A stretch of DNA of 60,000 nt from NCBI RefSeq assembly GCF_001949145.1, contig NW_019091523.1:189534-249533 (forward strand), in the 5' to 3' direction. The notes beneath the pieces are model-generated. The model was not told where the DNA came from. It saw only the letters and a list, made by a program, of their open reading frames with translations, and ran no database searches. Below, piece by piece: positions 48,401-57,179 of the stretch. Positions within the stretch are counted from its first letter, which is position 1. Each line of letters starts with the position of its first letter. The stretch comes from Acanthaster planci (Eukaryota > Echinodermata > Asteroidea > Valvatida > Acanthasteridae). A program made the translations under genes and the position numbers.

Positions 48401-48824
48401 CATAATAATCCCCCATATGTTTTGTAGACACAAACAGACCGGGAAGTATGTGAAGGGAAGCCCATAAAGTTGGACTTCATTTGGCCGCCATGCACAAGCT
48501 GTGGTAACAAGTATTGCTCCATGGGCAAAATTATGAGGTGGCCATAGGAAATATCGCAAAACATACTGTTCAAATGACGTTAACGGATCAGTAGTTTTGA
48601 CACTCGGCTGTATATTACTACTTGGCTGCAAAATCTTGCATTTTGCGAAATGTAAATTTCGGCCCAAACAGACACCATCAACAAATGGCAGACTAACCTG
48701 TTGAAGCCATTGTCGGTGTTGGCGTACTTCTGAAGCCGTGCCAGCGGGGTGAGCAGTTCGTCCTGAGTTGGCGTGTCCAGCGGAGACGAGAGCAGCTGAA
48801 AATCGTCCGACTTCTCATCACCGA
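15340..48824 (-). CDS. PPP4R1: Protein phosphatase 4 regulatory subunit 1, 15-exon locus
   Basis: Fifteen exons join in phase to give 976 residues that follow animal PPP4R1 from end to end. PPP4R1 is a HEAT-repeat scaffold that binds the PP4 catalytic subunit and steers its Ser/Thr phosphatase activity. Residues 1-283 and 650-976 are HEAT-type helical repeats; 284-649 hold an acidic, Ser-rich linker in one large exon. Landmark blocks are VRAELMEQIPHIA, VRKTSQAALLVLLEQ, VCAANFGDIC, GVRKACAECFMAV and LYLSMTDPSRAQTVDTEIA. All introns are GT-AG. The human protein is about 950 residues. The N-terminal roughly 40 residues and the extreme C-terminus were not located. Identification is from recognition of the sequence; no search was run. 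Confidence 0.95.
15715..15935. repeat. Degenerate ATGGTACC-motif repeat in intron
   Basis: The motif (A)TGGTACYYA / TGATACC recurs about ten times at irregular 15-25 bp spacing (for example CTGGTACCCA, ATGGTACTTA, ATGGTACCCA, GGGTACCCA, ATGGTACTCA, ATGGTACCTA). It looks like a decayed minisatellite within the intron between exons n and o. Confidence 0.5.
15967..16127 (-). CDS. PPP4R1: PPP4R1 exon n
   Basis: The acceptor is gatccag and the donor gtaagt. It encodes FIHLCQKLLEVQSVENEQFA, ENLLPSLLSLVNDSIPNVRI, TLARLLTQNLLPV. The FA..L.P.LL.L.ND..PNVR..LA..L.Q.LL pattern is the penultimate HEAT repeat of the family. Confidence 0.94.
16549..16664 (-). CDS. PPP4R1: PPP4R1 exon m
   Basis: The acceptor is cttgttag and the donor gtgagt. 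It encodes LGVIMKRINTAEDRTLMQNF then IDGIISKYANSDRWFGRQ and two bases of a Thr codon. The (W)..GRQ.F motif continues in exon n. Conservation is lower here than in neighbouring exons, but both phases fit. Confidence 0.9.
17136..17691 (+). mobile_element. piggyBac-like MITE, copy B
   Basis: It starts TTAACCACTTCCAGCCGGGG and ends ...GACAGAAAGTGGTTCA, the right TTAA having mutated to TTCA. It matches copies at 14587 and 45225 throughout. It sits in the intron between exons l and m, in antisense orientation to PPP4R1 relative to copy C. Confidence 0.75.
17942..18062 (-). CDS. PPP4R1: PPP4R1 exon l
   Basis: The acceptor is tttcag and the donor gtaagc. It encodes QLILLCDMYDPSDVCEHLFP then IALALAGDRVADVRFTAYRL. 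Family residues (QLI.L...Y.P.DV...L.PIAL.L..D.V..VR) are kept. It ends in phase 0. Confidence 0.94.
19066..19371 (+). mobile_element. Harbinger-like MITE, intact ends
   Basis: The terminal inverted repeats AGGCCAGTTCATACTCGCTG and (inverted) AGGTCGGTTCATACTCGCTG are flanked by TAA on both sides (19063-19065 and 19372-19374). A 3-bp TAA/TTA duplication is typical of PIF/Harbinger. It is 306 bp with no coding capacity. The same family occurs inverted at 7630-8087. It lies in the intron between exons k and l. Confidence 0.75.
19665..19765 (-). CDS. PPP4R1: PPP4R1 exon k
   Basis: The acceptor is caacag after a C-run and the donor gtgagt. It encodes LLKPELRRQYLSRMTDFLTT then DNTRNWRFRLELAE, the last codon being completed by exon l. 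The RNWRFR.ELAEQ motif spans the junction and confirms the splice. Confidence 0.94.
20180..20341 (-). CDS. PPP4R1: PPP4R1 exon j
   Basis: The acceptor is tctctag and the donor gtgagt. It has 54 codons: WKVRRTLAFSIHEMALILGD, EVTAVDLVPIFNSFLRDLDE, VRIGVLKHFADFVK. It holds classic HEAT B-helices with the VR..LA and VRIGVLKH motifs. Phase 0 at both ends. Confidence 0.95.
21025..21277. repeat. tRNA-Thr-derived fold-back element
   Basis: The 253-bp unit is palindromic over almost its whole length. The arms read TTTTTAATTAAAGGTTTTGC.. and, inverted, TTTTTAATTATGGGTTTTGC.., and both reach the centre through GTGGGACT. On the minus strand the middle reads CTAGTAAGCAGGAGGTCTTG then GGTTCGAGTCCCACC, which resembles the anticodon stem to T-arm of tRNA-Thr(AGT) with its B-box. 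No complete tRNA cloverleaf is present. It ends 50 bp from the exon i splice donor. Confidence 0.7.
21327..21512 (-). CDS. PPP4R1: PPP4R1 exon i
   Basis: The acceptor is ccaccag and the donor gtaatt. It has 62 codons: DVIPAELLDLYLSMTDPSRA, QTVDTEIARHCAFSLPGVAL, TMGRKNWKCLKEVYETLASD, MQ. This is the best-conserved stretch of the protein and starts the C-terminal HEAT domain. A fold-back repeat begins only 50 bp beyond its 5' splice site. Confidence 0.96.
22025..23122 (-). CDS. PPP4R1: PPP4R1 exon h (large linker exon, 366 codons)
   Basis: The acceptor is ggtgcag and the donor gtgaga. It opens with VRMAAFQTLGPFISTFADP, which completes the N-terminal HEAT block. A long, poorly conserved acidic and Ser/Gln-rich segment follows (for example SSQQSSSSGPGQSSG, SESEQTKEADRLDES). 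About residue 435 a conserved YDSFLFWRNPIPVID motif appears, matching the family's FW..P.P.ID. The exon is longer than the corresponding human region because of the linker. Open frames on the opposite strand here are shadows. Confidence 0.95.
23601..23759 (-). CDS. PPP4R1: PPP4R1 exon g
   Basis: The acceptor is tcccacag and the donor gtaggt. It has 53 codons: LPKFEDLCEDGVWGVRKACA, ECFMAVSWAVSKTVRAGKLS, PLFVKLLTDQSRW. The VWGVRKACAECFMAVS block is diagnostic. The 4.4-kb intron before it contains the 3.2-kb transposon at 24631-27866. Confidence 0.95.
25159..27062 (-). pseudogene. BED-finger / hAT-like transposase relic
   Basis: Successive minus-strand frames give a CX2C...HX5H finger (FCVVCSCDISMKSGG then RNDIFRHIGSEKH), then VRAERYFTGFLVEHNLPIA, RTKTAAIVNAMSKN, SLATDGSNDGGSDQLYPVLL, KYGTPRWLSLRVCIDRLLEQ, and a tail with LQREEPCIHILHRELNRVLQ. 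This order is typical of hAT-like transposase families expanded in marine invertebrates. Several in-frame stops (two near 26826-26870, one near 26690), frameshifts, and loss of the central region make it dead. The C-terminus ends in a 15-bp repeat array. The family name is from motif recognition. Confidence 0.65.
25168..25262. repeat. 15-bp minisatellite, about six units
   Basis: TGTGGATGCTTGCYC is repeated about six times. On the minus strand it keeps frame as (S/G)KHPQ repeats at the end of the transposase relic. Unit length in multiples of three keeps the frame open. Confidence 0.85.
28182..28247 (-). CDS. PPP4R1: PPP4R1 exon f (micro-exon, 22 codons)
   Basis: The acceptor is ttaccag and the donor gtaagc. 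It encodes VCAANFGDICNVVGEEATED plus LL. The VCAANFGDIC block is almost invariant in the family, which makes this 66-bp exon secure despite its size. Confidence 0.93.
28248..30197. other. Intron between exons e and f; no gene seen
   Basis: AT-rich intron with short meaningless frames. A G-rich tract lies at 29388-29410. No repeat family was recognised. Confidence 0.5.
30198..30302 (-). CDS. PPP4R1: PPP4R1 exon e
   Basis: The acceptor is ctctacag and the donor gttagt. It has 35 codons: LMSKVAPLAGKDITLNQFLP then QFTELCSDSMFHIRK. The GKDIT and FHIRK positions correspond to conserved family residues. Phase 0 at both ends. Confidence 0.93.
31396..31542 (-). CDS. PPP4R1: PPP4R1 exon d
   Basis: The acceptor is cacacag and the donor gtgagt. 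It has 49 codons: VRKTSQAALLVLLEQDLIEK, then KDIEEQVCPIILQLSGQGSS and EDYRNEAVA. It continues directly from NNQ of exon c, as in the vertebrate protein. Phase 0 at both ends. Confidence 0.95.
31757..31830 (-). repeat. Possible LINE 3' end
   Basis: Read on the minus strand, CCCACAATTCAGCCTCAGGG leads to AATAAACCATAATAATAATT. This is the form of a CR1/L2-type LINE 3' end with a short A/T microsatellite tail. Only the terminal part is recognisable. It lies in the intron between exons c and d. Confidence 0.35.
33605..33747 (-). CDS. PPP4R1: PPP4R1 exon c
   Basis: The acceptor is cccgcag and the donor gtgcga. It encodes EPMVRAELMEQIPHIAMLCQ, then ENRGFFPNTVQDYILPLVVR and YLTDTNNQ. It is one of the most conserved HEAT segments of the family (VRAELMEQ.PHIA..CQEN). 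It ends in phase 0. Confidence 0.95.
33903..34101. mobile_element. hAT-like MITE (199 bp)
   Basis: The left end CAGTGTTGGATTCGAGTCCA and the inverted right end CAGTGTTGTAATCGAGTCCA are TIRs that continue into TCACAAGTCC. CAGTGTTG-type ends are usual for hAT-related elements. The 8-bp flanks (GTAGATAG, GTACGTAC) agree at only five positions, so the duplication is decayed or absent. It is intronic, between exons b and c. Confidence 0.65.
34102..40035. other. Intron between exons b and c; no gene seen
   Basis: A long plus-strand open frame (36973-37755, 260 codons) has no recognisable domain, and its flanks and base use match the intron. Many TACATGTA and TACCGGTA octamers occur. No further TE could be bounded. 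Confidence 0.45.
40036..40139 (-). CDS. PPP4R1: PPP4R1 exon b
   Basis: The acceptor is gtccag and the donor gtaaga. It encodes QTATRILLEALRTLCDQEER then DMALDTMLRLSEDQ. This is the first HEAT-like helix pair and matches the family segment between FNRQ and the EP.VRAEL block. It starts by completing an Arg codon (AG|A) and ends one base into a Glu codon, which fits both neighbours exactly. Confidence 0.92.
40280..40346. repeat. Fragment of the 33.9-kb hAT-like MITE
   Basis: GGACTTATGATGGACTCAAC then TACAACACTG repeats the right end of the element at 33903-34101 (GGACTTGTGATGGACTCGAT then TACAACACTG). The left end is not present. It lies 140 bp upstream of exon b in the intron. Confidence 0.5.
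40347..44926. other. Intron between exons a and b, part 1; TACATGTA-rich, no gene seen
   Basis: No coding sequence was recognised on either strand. The palindromes TACATGTA and TACCGGTA occur in clusters, for example around 43190-43300 and 43935-44000, some fused as TACATGTACATGTA. Confidence 0.5.
44927..45048. repeat. Inverted-repeat pair
   Basis: TAGCCTTTAGTCAAGG (44927-44942) recurs inverted at 45033-45048 with one mismatch, bracketing a 90-bp interior. It could be a small MITE. No target duplication was clear. Confidence 0.4.
45225..45809 (-). mobile_element. piggyBac-like MITE, copy C (both ends intact)
   Basis: TTAA at 45225-45228 and 45806-45809 flanks the inverted termini CCACTTCCTGCCAGGG and (inverted) CTACTTCCTGCCGGGG. 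The interior is the reverse complement of copies A and B. It is the best-preserved member, 585 bp including the targets, with no transposase. It is intronic, between exons a and b. Confidence 0.8.
45810..48697. other. Intron between exons a and b, part 2; no gene seen
   Basis: Apart from the microsatellite I see no gene and no bounded repeat. Open frames here lack motifs and flanking splice logic. Confidence 0.45.
46154..46182. repeat. (TTTG)n microsatellite
   Basis: About seven tandem TTTG units, followed by a T-rich tract. Confidence 0.9.
48698..48824 (-). CDS. PPP4R1: PPP4R1 exon a (most 5' exon found)
   Basis: The acceptor is ctgcag and the donor gttagt. It encodes residues 1-42: GDEKSDDFQLLSSPLDTPTQ, then DELLTPLARLQKYANTDNGFNR. 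The LTPL.RL.KYA...N.FNR block is the first conserved segment of the family, so only a short acidic N-terminus is missing. The exon begins with the last two bases of a codon, so a further upstream coding exon ending in phase 1 must exist. Confidence 0.9.
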
Positions 48825-51800
48825 CTGCAGTTGAGAAGAAAAAAAGGATAGACAGAACAAATAAATCCCCGGTGGGAAACTAGACAGTGAGGAAAGCCTA
48901 CACCAATCCTCCAAGCCGGGAAGAACGTTAGGGTGCCATACTTTTTGCAGGCTACTGGCATTTGTAAAGGATTTCCTATTACCGGTAGATATGCACAAAT
49001 GACTGTCGCATGTGAAAAGTAAAAAAAACTAGAAAATCTGCCAAAAATAAAAAAATAAGAAGAGCTCCATGCTTCCCGGAACACGCCTGTTAGTATTTTT
49101 GCTGTTAAAATTCAAAATCCTAGAAGCAATACGTACATAATATACCAGAAACACATACATACATGTAAAGTCAAATGCTCAAAAAGGCATATGGTATACA
49201 GGTATACATGTCTTTACCGATATTTTTTTTTTCAACAGTCACATGACCCCTTCCATACATGGGAAAAAAAATGAGAACTGCACTGAACCATTGCCTCCCA
49301 CCACAGCCACACAATGCATCAAGGGGTATACGGCTCATTTCGTCAATTCTAAATTGTCAGAACGTGTATCATACAGAATACGCAGTCACATGCTAAAATG
49401 CTCCCATTATCATATCAGTGCTTATGTGCATAATGTGACCTCTTTATTTGTAGCAGAACTTTTAAAAAATATACCAATGTACATGTACGTGTGCATGCGC
49501 AGACAATGTGCCGGTACATGTAGGCCTACAGTACACATCTGTGCTCGGTGTAAGAAGTTTATCACAGACATGTACAAATAGAATGCATTCAAAGCTCATC
49601 AGAAATTCCTGTATGAGTTTTAATGATTGTTTGATGAATGTAAAGGAGCATATATCACTCATTCATGGCACTTTAATTAATTTCGTCAAAATTCACAAGC
49701 CTCTTTTCACTCGTCTCTCGACTGGACTGGCCCCAGTCAAAAACCCTGACTGACTTCCTCTGGTTGGCTGGCCTGACTTCAACGGACGTAATCATGTTAA
49801 CCAGACGAGACCAGACCGAAGCATTCCTGGCCAGTGACAGCGATGACTTCATGATCCAATCATGCCAACAGCCACCACACACAGTGGAATTTATACACGA
49901 GGGAGGAATGTGCAAGAACGTAACTTGATTAAGTGGGTTTCGCGGTTGTATTGATTTGAGCAGGAGTAGTTATATCTTTACCCTTTATTACATCAAAGAC
50001 CTTAATCCTGAAAGATAATTCCAGAGCTTTTGATGCTGGAGATCATTATTAAATACATGTTCTCTGCACAAACATGTGCGCATATGTTTACATTATCTAC
50101 TGGGTACTCAGTGTTGAAATCCTTTGTTGTCATGTAAAAAAAAACATGGTAAAGATACTCCTTTGCTTTTTCAAAAACCTACAGACAAGTTTTTTTTTTG
50201 GGGGGGGAGAAAACCTTCCTAAACATGGTAAAATCCAACATTAGTTGGTAACCCAACATTCTACATGTACCTGCGTAATGCATTTACTCCCTGGTAGGAC
50301 ATCAAGCCCCAAGCACATCCACAATGGTTGTTTGGAGGCTAAGACTTTGGGTTTTTCATGCCACTAGCTGATGCGTAAAAGCCCTACCGGTATTCCAGGC
50401 CGTGAGGCCTGCTTGTTCAACCCCTTTTGATGATGTCGGGATCGGTAAGGTTCACCCTTTGCTATCGTTGGATTCTCTTGAGCAAGACGCAGTATGAAAC
50501 ATCAAGGGAAAATTTAAAGCATCATGCTGGAAGTATAAAATACACGCGCAGAACGAACTTCGATAAGCACAATTTCCGAAATATTAGAAATGAAACTACT
50601 CATGACATCACTTATTTCTCCATCCTGTATGCAGTATGTAGGAGTACAGTAACCCCATCATACCTGAGAAAACAGCCTGACCATGGCGGAAGGAAAACAT
50701 TCTGACATATTATGTATTCGTACATGTATGCTTCTCATCTGTCTTTATGGGGTGGATGTGCCATTATATTCATCCAAACACACCTCGGCTGGAATAAACA
50801 GGGGAAAAAACAGGGATCTATATTTTGCATCACTGGAATGCACGAATCTGCGGGAACATGTGTAGGCAGGAATGCCAGGCAGTTGGATGACAGCCAGAAA
50901 CAGGTGAATGGATGGAGTCTCCAAATTTACGAGCTGGGACTGAGGATAGATACTGTACACTGTGCACTTTCAGTCCTTGTATTTAAAAGGCTAAGGTTTC
51001 CACATAAATTTGAAAAAAAAAACCAGGCAAACTATCATAGTTAACAAGTGTCTGCTAACCATGTAGATTACAGAAGATTTTTTCTCAGAATAGTTACATA
51101 TAGTAGGTAGGTACCGGGTAAGTATTGGTGAGATTGATTGCATGTTAGCTACAGTACATGTACAGGTGTATTTACTGGGACACTTTAACATAATACATAT
51201 AGTAGCACGGTACTTGCACAGTACATGTACATGTATCTGCTATCTAAACCACTGAATAAAGATGGAGTTTGGCAGAGAAATACACTTAATTATCGGTACA
51301 AGTACATTAACATGTACAGTACCTGTACGTACGTGTAATTGCATACCATAACGAATGGAGACGCCCTCACATTCGCATCATCATCATCCACAACAAAATT
51401 TGTTCTCTCCCAATTCTACACACGTGTACTCATACATGCACCGGGGGTTTATGTACACACAATACCGCAATACACAATAAGAGCCAGGAATGGAATTACT
51501 GGTGTACGTACATGTACCCCTTTCTAAGGGACAAGTTTTTTGTCTGCAGCAAGATTTTCCAAGCCGGTGCTTTCAGTCCCCATATAACAATACATTCAGG
51601 AACGTACAGGATGGGAAATAGGGAATGTCCCAAGGGAACTGACAGCAAATTGACAAGTGCATTACTATGATCAATACAGGTACCTACCGACTGAAGGTAC
51701 ATGCACATGTAATATACTGTGTATAACAACCTCCTCAGCTACTGGGATACGCAAGTGAACCTCCAAGCACGCTTCGTTTTAGGAGATCGTGCTGCCGGAT

Positions 51801-53449
51801 CAACGGACACAATGTCTACATGGAGCACAAGCACTTTGTCTGATGCTGCTGTGTGTACACAATCCTTGTTTCTACCGCATCCCAGGCTCCGGAGCACCTG
51901 TACTAATACACCTGTTAACAAGGGGCGTCCGTCCTGTAACCGCACACCCTCTTCTTGTAGTGTATCCTCTCACTCAAATCCACTCAGCACTGTGTCCCAC
52001 AGACAAACCGAGGCAGTCCGTTTTTATAACGCCAGCTCAATGCCAAGGAGACGGTCCACCACACAACTGCCAACCAGAGGGGAACCCTTCCCATCATCCA
52101 TTTGGGCCAGCAGTGGGTGGAGGCTGACTGGCCGAGGCAGACCCCGGGGTCCCAACCAGGCCGCAGCACCGCTGGCAGACACGGAGCACAGCCAGCCAAC
52201 CCAGTGGGGGGAACCTGACCCTATTTTCTTACAATTATTATCGGGGCCAGTAAATGAAGAGGTAAGAGAGGGAGAGAAAGAAGCTGCTGCTGGGTATCAC
52301 ATCCAAAGCATTCCATGCCAACCCCCCAAAGCACAGATCAGATCGCACGGGCAAACCCGCTCGTACCTCTGTCTCTCTCTCTCTCCGCAGGATGCAAAGT
52401 TATACGCACAGCTAGCAATCAGGGACAAACCGCATACCGACTCGGTTACTTCCCCATTGACAATAATAGAGTTTTGATCAGTGCTAACAGCCGCCTGGAA
52501 TTCAGCAAAACAAGAGAGTAAGAAGTGATATATTTGATAACAAAATGCTCGGGCCTAAACCGACCAGGCACGTCACCCATCGTGAGCCAGCCAGCCTTCT
52601 GGGGAGGGAGCCCCAGGTGTCGCTGTTCCCACGACCTTTGGCACCTACTAAAAACTACTCTTGGCCCATAACCGAGTGATTTGCAAGATAATTTCCAATA
52701 ATTATCACTGATGGAGATCAGTTAAGCTGCCACAATCCACAAGTAAACCTCTCAGACGAAATGACCCTTGAGCTTTGAGGAAAAATGTAAAACTCGTTTG
52801 CTGTTTATTCATTAAAGAGTGAGCCAACAGAGTCTGAAATGCAATTCAATTTTAAAAATTACCTGATAAAACATGCGCATGCACTTGATAACCTGGATCA
52901 TACCCACGAATACAGGAACACAGTACATGTGTACCACACAAAAGGCACACACGTGCATGAACTGACACTGAACTGAATTTTACAGGAAACTTGAAAATGT
53001 AGAGAACATGTACATGATTAGTGTTAACCCCTGAAACATTAAAAATCACTGACTAATCAGAATACATGTAGCTGGCGGGTTTGGAAGGTAAGGATTCCAT
53101 ACCGGTGCATACGCAGCCCTCTGTTGGTTAACACAGAGGCACGTAATCCAAGTTTTTTTTTTTAATCGGTGCACTGAACCTGGGAAAGTGAACCGATATC
53201 GCTGGATTATCTGCTGAATTTTCTTCAACTCAACTATCATGGATTTTAGTGCACTATAAACATGTCCTCCAAATCTTGTTCAAAAAGTGTCTGCCGTAAA
53301 AATCTAATTAAGATCACCATACGCATACAGGTACACGTACATGTACAATGAAACCCAAGATCTTACAGAATGGGGACCATGACTGTAAATTTATCCAGTG
53401 AAAGCAGTGATACCCTGAGTAGACTGTACATGTTTACATGTACTTATCA
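48825..53449. other. Upstream of exon a: first intron or 5' flank; no exon supported
   Basis: PPP4R1 must have an upstream exon with its start codon, but none could be assigned here. A 252-codon plus-strand frame (51719-52477) lies in a locally GC-richer stretch that ends in a CT run and a cgcag, resembling a splice acceptor on the plus strand. It has no recognisable domain and is left uncalled. TACATGTA clusters are frequent. Confidence 0.4.
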
Positions 53450-53533
53450 AGCAGTGGGGTTGTACTTCCGTGGTCCCAGACCAAAGTACAACCCCACTGC
53501 TCGGTAGTCGTGGTCCTAGACCCACGACTACCG
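53450..53533. repeat. Two adjacent hairpins with related loops
   Basis: Hairpin 1 has perfect 18-bp arms (AGCAGTGGGGTTGTACTT at 53450-53467; complement at 53484-53501). Hairpin 2 follows directly, with perfect 12-bp arms (CGGTAGTCGTGG at 53502-53513; complement at 53522-53533). The loops share TGGTCCYAGACC. CTAG lies 11 bp beyond the second arm. Confidence 0.85.
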
Positions 53534-54724
53534 ACATGAATCCTAGCAGTCAATCATTTCCTGTGTCCAAGTACCACAAAAACGAAAACAAACTCAGGTG
53601 AAGCTTTTCTGCACAACTACCTTAGACAGCGGTTTTTGTGAAACTAAAGCTCATCACCGAGTTAAGTTTTAGCATGCATGCGCACGTCCTCAAACCTGAC
53701 GTGTAACTCTGTACACAGATGTACTCGTATGCAGCACTTGTCTTGTGGAAGAAATCATTTCAAGTAAGCCTGCCCTTCCCCATGGGAATACTTTTTATTC
53801 ATCATCAGCAAGTTACTAACAACTAGTGAAGATTCCCAACTCCATTCATGGGACAACTGCTTCCCCCCCCAAAAAAAGAAAAAAACTATGAATGGAAGCT
53901 TTAATTCATTTACAGCTTTGTCTGGTCCTAAAAATAGCCAGGCTTGCCGTCCAAATATGTCCGCCCCAGAACAGAGAAAAACATCAGATGTGCCCTCAGT
54001 GCATGTTTTCTTTTCACTGACTTGCAGTGCTTGGGCCTATTCCAACTCTGGGCCCTAAATCAATTGAATGTGACATCAGTCGCTCCAATTGCAAGTATCA
54101 TGTTTTGATGTGGGTCAGCTCAAATACACATCTCCTATTTTATGGCATTATTTGCTTTGCCACGTACATGTAAAGTACATACGTGTGCGGACAACGTTGG
54201 AGTGCTCCGGTTCGCTAGAAGCGGGGGCTGACATCTAGTCTCTCCCACTTTTTTTTTTCTTACAACCTTTTCTCCCCAACACGATTCTCAGCAAGTGGCC
54301 ATTATAACGAGGCGCTTGGTATTTGACACAAATGTCAAAAATTTCTAAAGACAGCCAGAAGGAAAACACGGAACCTCCGTGGTACCGATACATGTACCCT
54401 GCACAATTACATGTATATAACTGGATTTTGTGTTCCTCTACCCCCAAAATATTAAGGTTTCATCTTTTATATGTCCAGTAATGTACATATAGACCCATAC
54501 GGTAGGTCTATATTTTTGTTGACAGTAGCTGACATACCGTAGCACTTTGACTGCTCAAGTTTGTGGTCACATGTTGTATATTCTTCTCTAACTAGTGCTG
54601 GTGAGTTCTTAGAAATGTACCCCTGCGGTGAAAAAGCTGAACCAAATGTGACACAGTTATTGAAATGGTAAGGGAGGAAAGCAAAACAAGTTCTCAATTT
54701 ATCAAATTGTATGATGTACTGGTA

Positions 54725-55182
54725 CAGTGGAACGTCGCCAGACCAAACACCGCTATAGCGACCATTCGGCTGTACCGAACATCTTCCTTGGCTCCCAATA
54801 TTTTGTGCACAAAACCTACTGAACATTACGCAGTTGCAAATCAACCCAGATTCGCCACAGCATGCATCAGAGATCAATCCTGAACGGGAGCTTCACGACT
54901 TTTAGGATAAACTACATATCAATTTTGTAACTCAAGATTTAATAAAAAAACAAAAATAATTAACAGACACGTTTCTAGAAACCTCAAGCGTGAATGCAGC
55001 GGCAAAACATCACGAAAACAGCAAATCGTGGTATCACAAGAGGGTGTACTTCAGTTAGACAAGAGAGGGTCTATTCAACATGGCAACAAAACGTTTGGCA
55101 GTTAATTTCGCTAGACTGAACGACTGCTGTACCGAACATTTAGCGTGGACCCCGTCGTGTTCGTTATAGCGGCATTCCACTG
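54725..55182. mobile_element. pogo/Tigger-like MITE with TA flanks
   Basis: The left end CAGTGGAACGTCGCCAGACC and the inverted right end CAGTGGAATGCCGCTATAAC, each flanked by TA, resemble the CAGTGGAACCYCG.TATAACG ends of pogo/Tigger-type Tc1/mariner elements. The motif CTATAGCGACCATTCGGCTG with CCGAACAT recurs inverted near the right end. It is 458 bp and noncoding. Confidence 0.65.
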
Positions 55183-57179
55183 TACTTCAAAAAAGGAGAA
55201 TGATACATGTAGTTTACAAATACCGGTAGAATTACTGTACATAAATCTTTACAAAGTTTTTTCTTATGTAAAGCAAGAAACTATGCAAGCATGTTTACAT
55301 ACATGTATATCTAGGCACACATACTGTACATAGTAGAACATAAATGTACAGTAAAATTAAGATGAAAAAAAGGAAAAGAAAAAAAACACACAGCAATACA
55401 CTACCAGTACCAAGCACTTTTTCTGGATGCAACTGCTAATTAGCAGAACTATTATGGAGGCAGAGTGGACATGAACTTCCTGACTGGGCCCAAGTGAACC
55501 AAGTCACTCACCGCTCTCACCACCCATGGAGTCTTGAACTGACCACTGGCCAACTGACCATGTGTCCCCATCAGGTCAGACCACTCCAGGCACCTCACCT
55601 ACACCCCCTGTGCACCTGCAGTAACACCCTCCAGGCTTGGCATGGGAATGCTGGGTCCTGCAGGCTCATCAAGACGAAACAAAAGTGAAACCACAGCCCT
55701 GTGTTGTGTGTGCCTGGACAGAAATTCAACAGCTCATCAGCAGCCATGTGGCAGGCCTACAGTACATGTACATGTACATGTACATGGCATGCCACATTAC
55801 TACCCACCTGGGACCCTGCACATGCTCAGTCTCTGGGAAAGTGACCCCAAAGTGACTCCTGAACTCAAGCTGACCCTAAGTGACCTTGGTGTGCTAAGCT
55901 AAGAGAGATGCCTCCAAAGTGCAAGGTACTGGTACCTGTATGGTGCAACATAGAGCTACAAACAGTACAACATGTGTACACAATATGAATATTATGTACA
56001 TGTACATACATGTACATAGTACTGGTATGTATACTAGTATAATACACATGTACCCGTACTGGGCCCAACAATCATATAAATAGGCAAGTTCAAGCACTGT
56101 ATTGCAGATGTTAATGTACCGGTACATGTACAGTGTACTTGTTCTTCTCAACACAATGCAAAGTCTGCACTCACAGCCACAATCAGGGATTTGTACTGGT
56201 AGGGTACCAAGACTAACCGGTACAATTACACTTATACTAGAATGAAGCAGTTTGGACTTTGGATTTTTTTGGAAACTTTTCTTTCTAACTACAATCTTCT
56301 ACTTGTATCTCATGGACTAGGGCCCTACTGGTATTTGTTTTTGCTATCAGGGAATCTATCACTTCTTTGCAAGTGCACAGAAGCATGTGCACTTCAAGCA
56401 GTGTTGCCAGGAAGCTGGGACAAGTTCCTTTTGACAACGCCACATTCGCATGTGCAACCGAATATTGACAAGACCTACTTTCCTAGCGTTAAACGGAGTT
56501 TGCTCTTTGTTCCAGAACGAGGTCTCTTTGTTTGCGGTGTTTTAGTTACAAATAGAAATGTACACAGGAAAAGGAAATGTGCAAAACTACCGCTACAACA
56601 CTTGACATCCAACTACAAAATGAATTGTGTGTACAAAGGCATTTTCAATGGGATTTTTGTTGCCAGAGTTCCCAAATGCAAGAGGATCTATCAACGCAAT
56701 TAACCCTGACCAAAACCTGACAATATCTAGCAGTGATTAATTTCTGTTGGAACCACTAGACACCCATGCTCGGACCATTTTGAGAGCTCACAGTGTACAT
56801 CTACCTGTAAATGTACATACATGTACAATGCATAGCTCCGGTCCTCAATTCCTTGACTATCCTGCCAATCTTTAGCTGTATCTGATACCAGCAAAAATAC
56901 GGACAGGCTGCTAAAGGTCTGAGATCCATTCATGACAGCAGTGGCATGAACGCCCCGCTGGGTCATGTCTTACCATAACGCTACATGAACACTGATGTAC
57001 CAAATGACAGAATCATGCCACTAATGAAGGGAACAAGGGGAATAAATTTCACGTACTTCCTTACATTTGTATCAGTCAGATGTGCCAAATACGAGTAAGA
57101 GGAAGAATTTTTATTAATCACACCAAGAACAGGTACATGTACATTCATCCATTTACATGTACTGCTTAAAATGAATGAC
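55183..57179. other. TACATGTA-rich sequence; no gene seen
   Basis: Contains the densest TACATGTA run of the window (about 55763-55788, four overlapping units) and others near 55995-56015. Open frames, including 56242-56703 on the plus strand, have no recognisable domain. Confidence 0.45.

Noticed and set aside
51719-52477. 252-codon plus-strand open frame in a GC-richer patch with an acceptor-like CT run
   Set aside because: Low-complexity Ser/Thr/Pro/Arg composition with no motif; one open frame without matching donors or homologous blocks is not enough.
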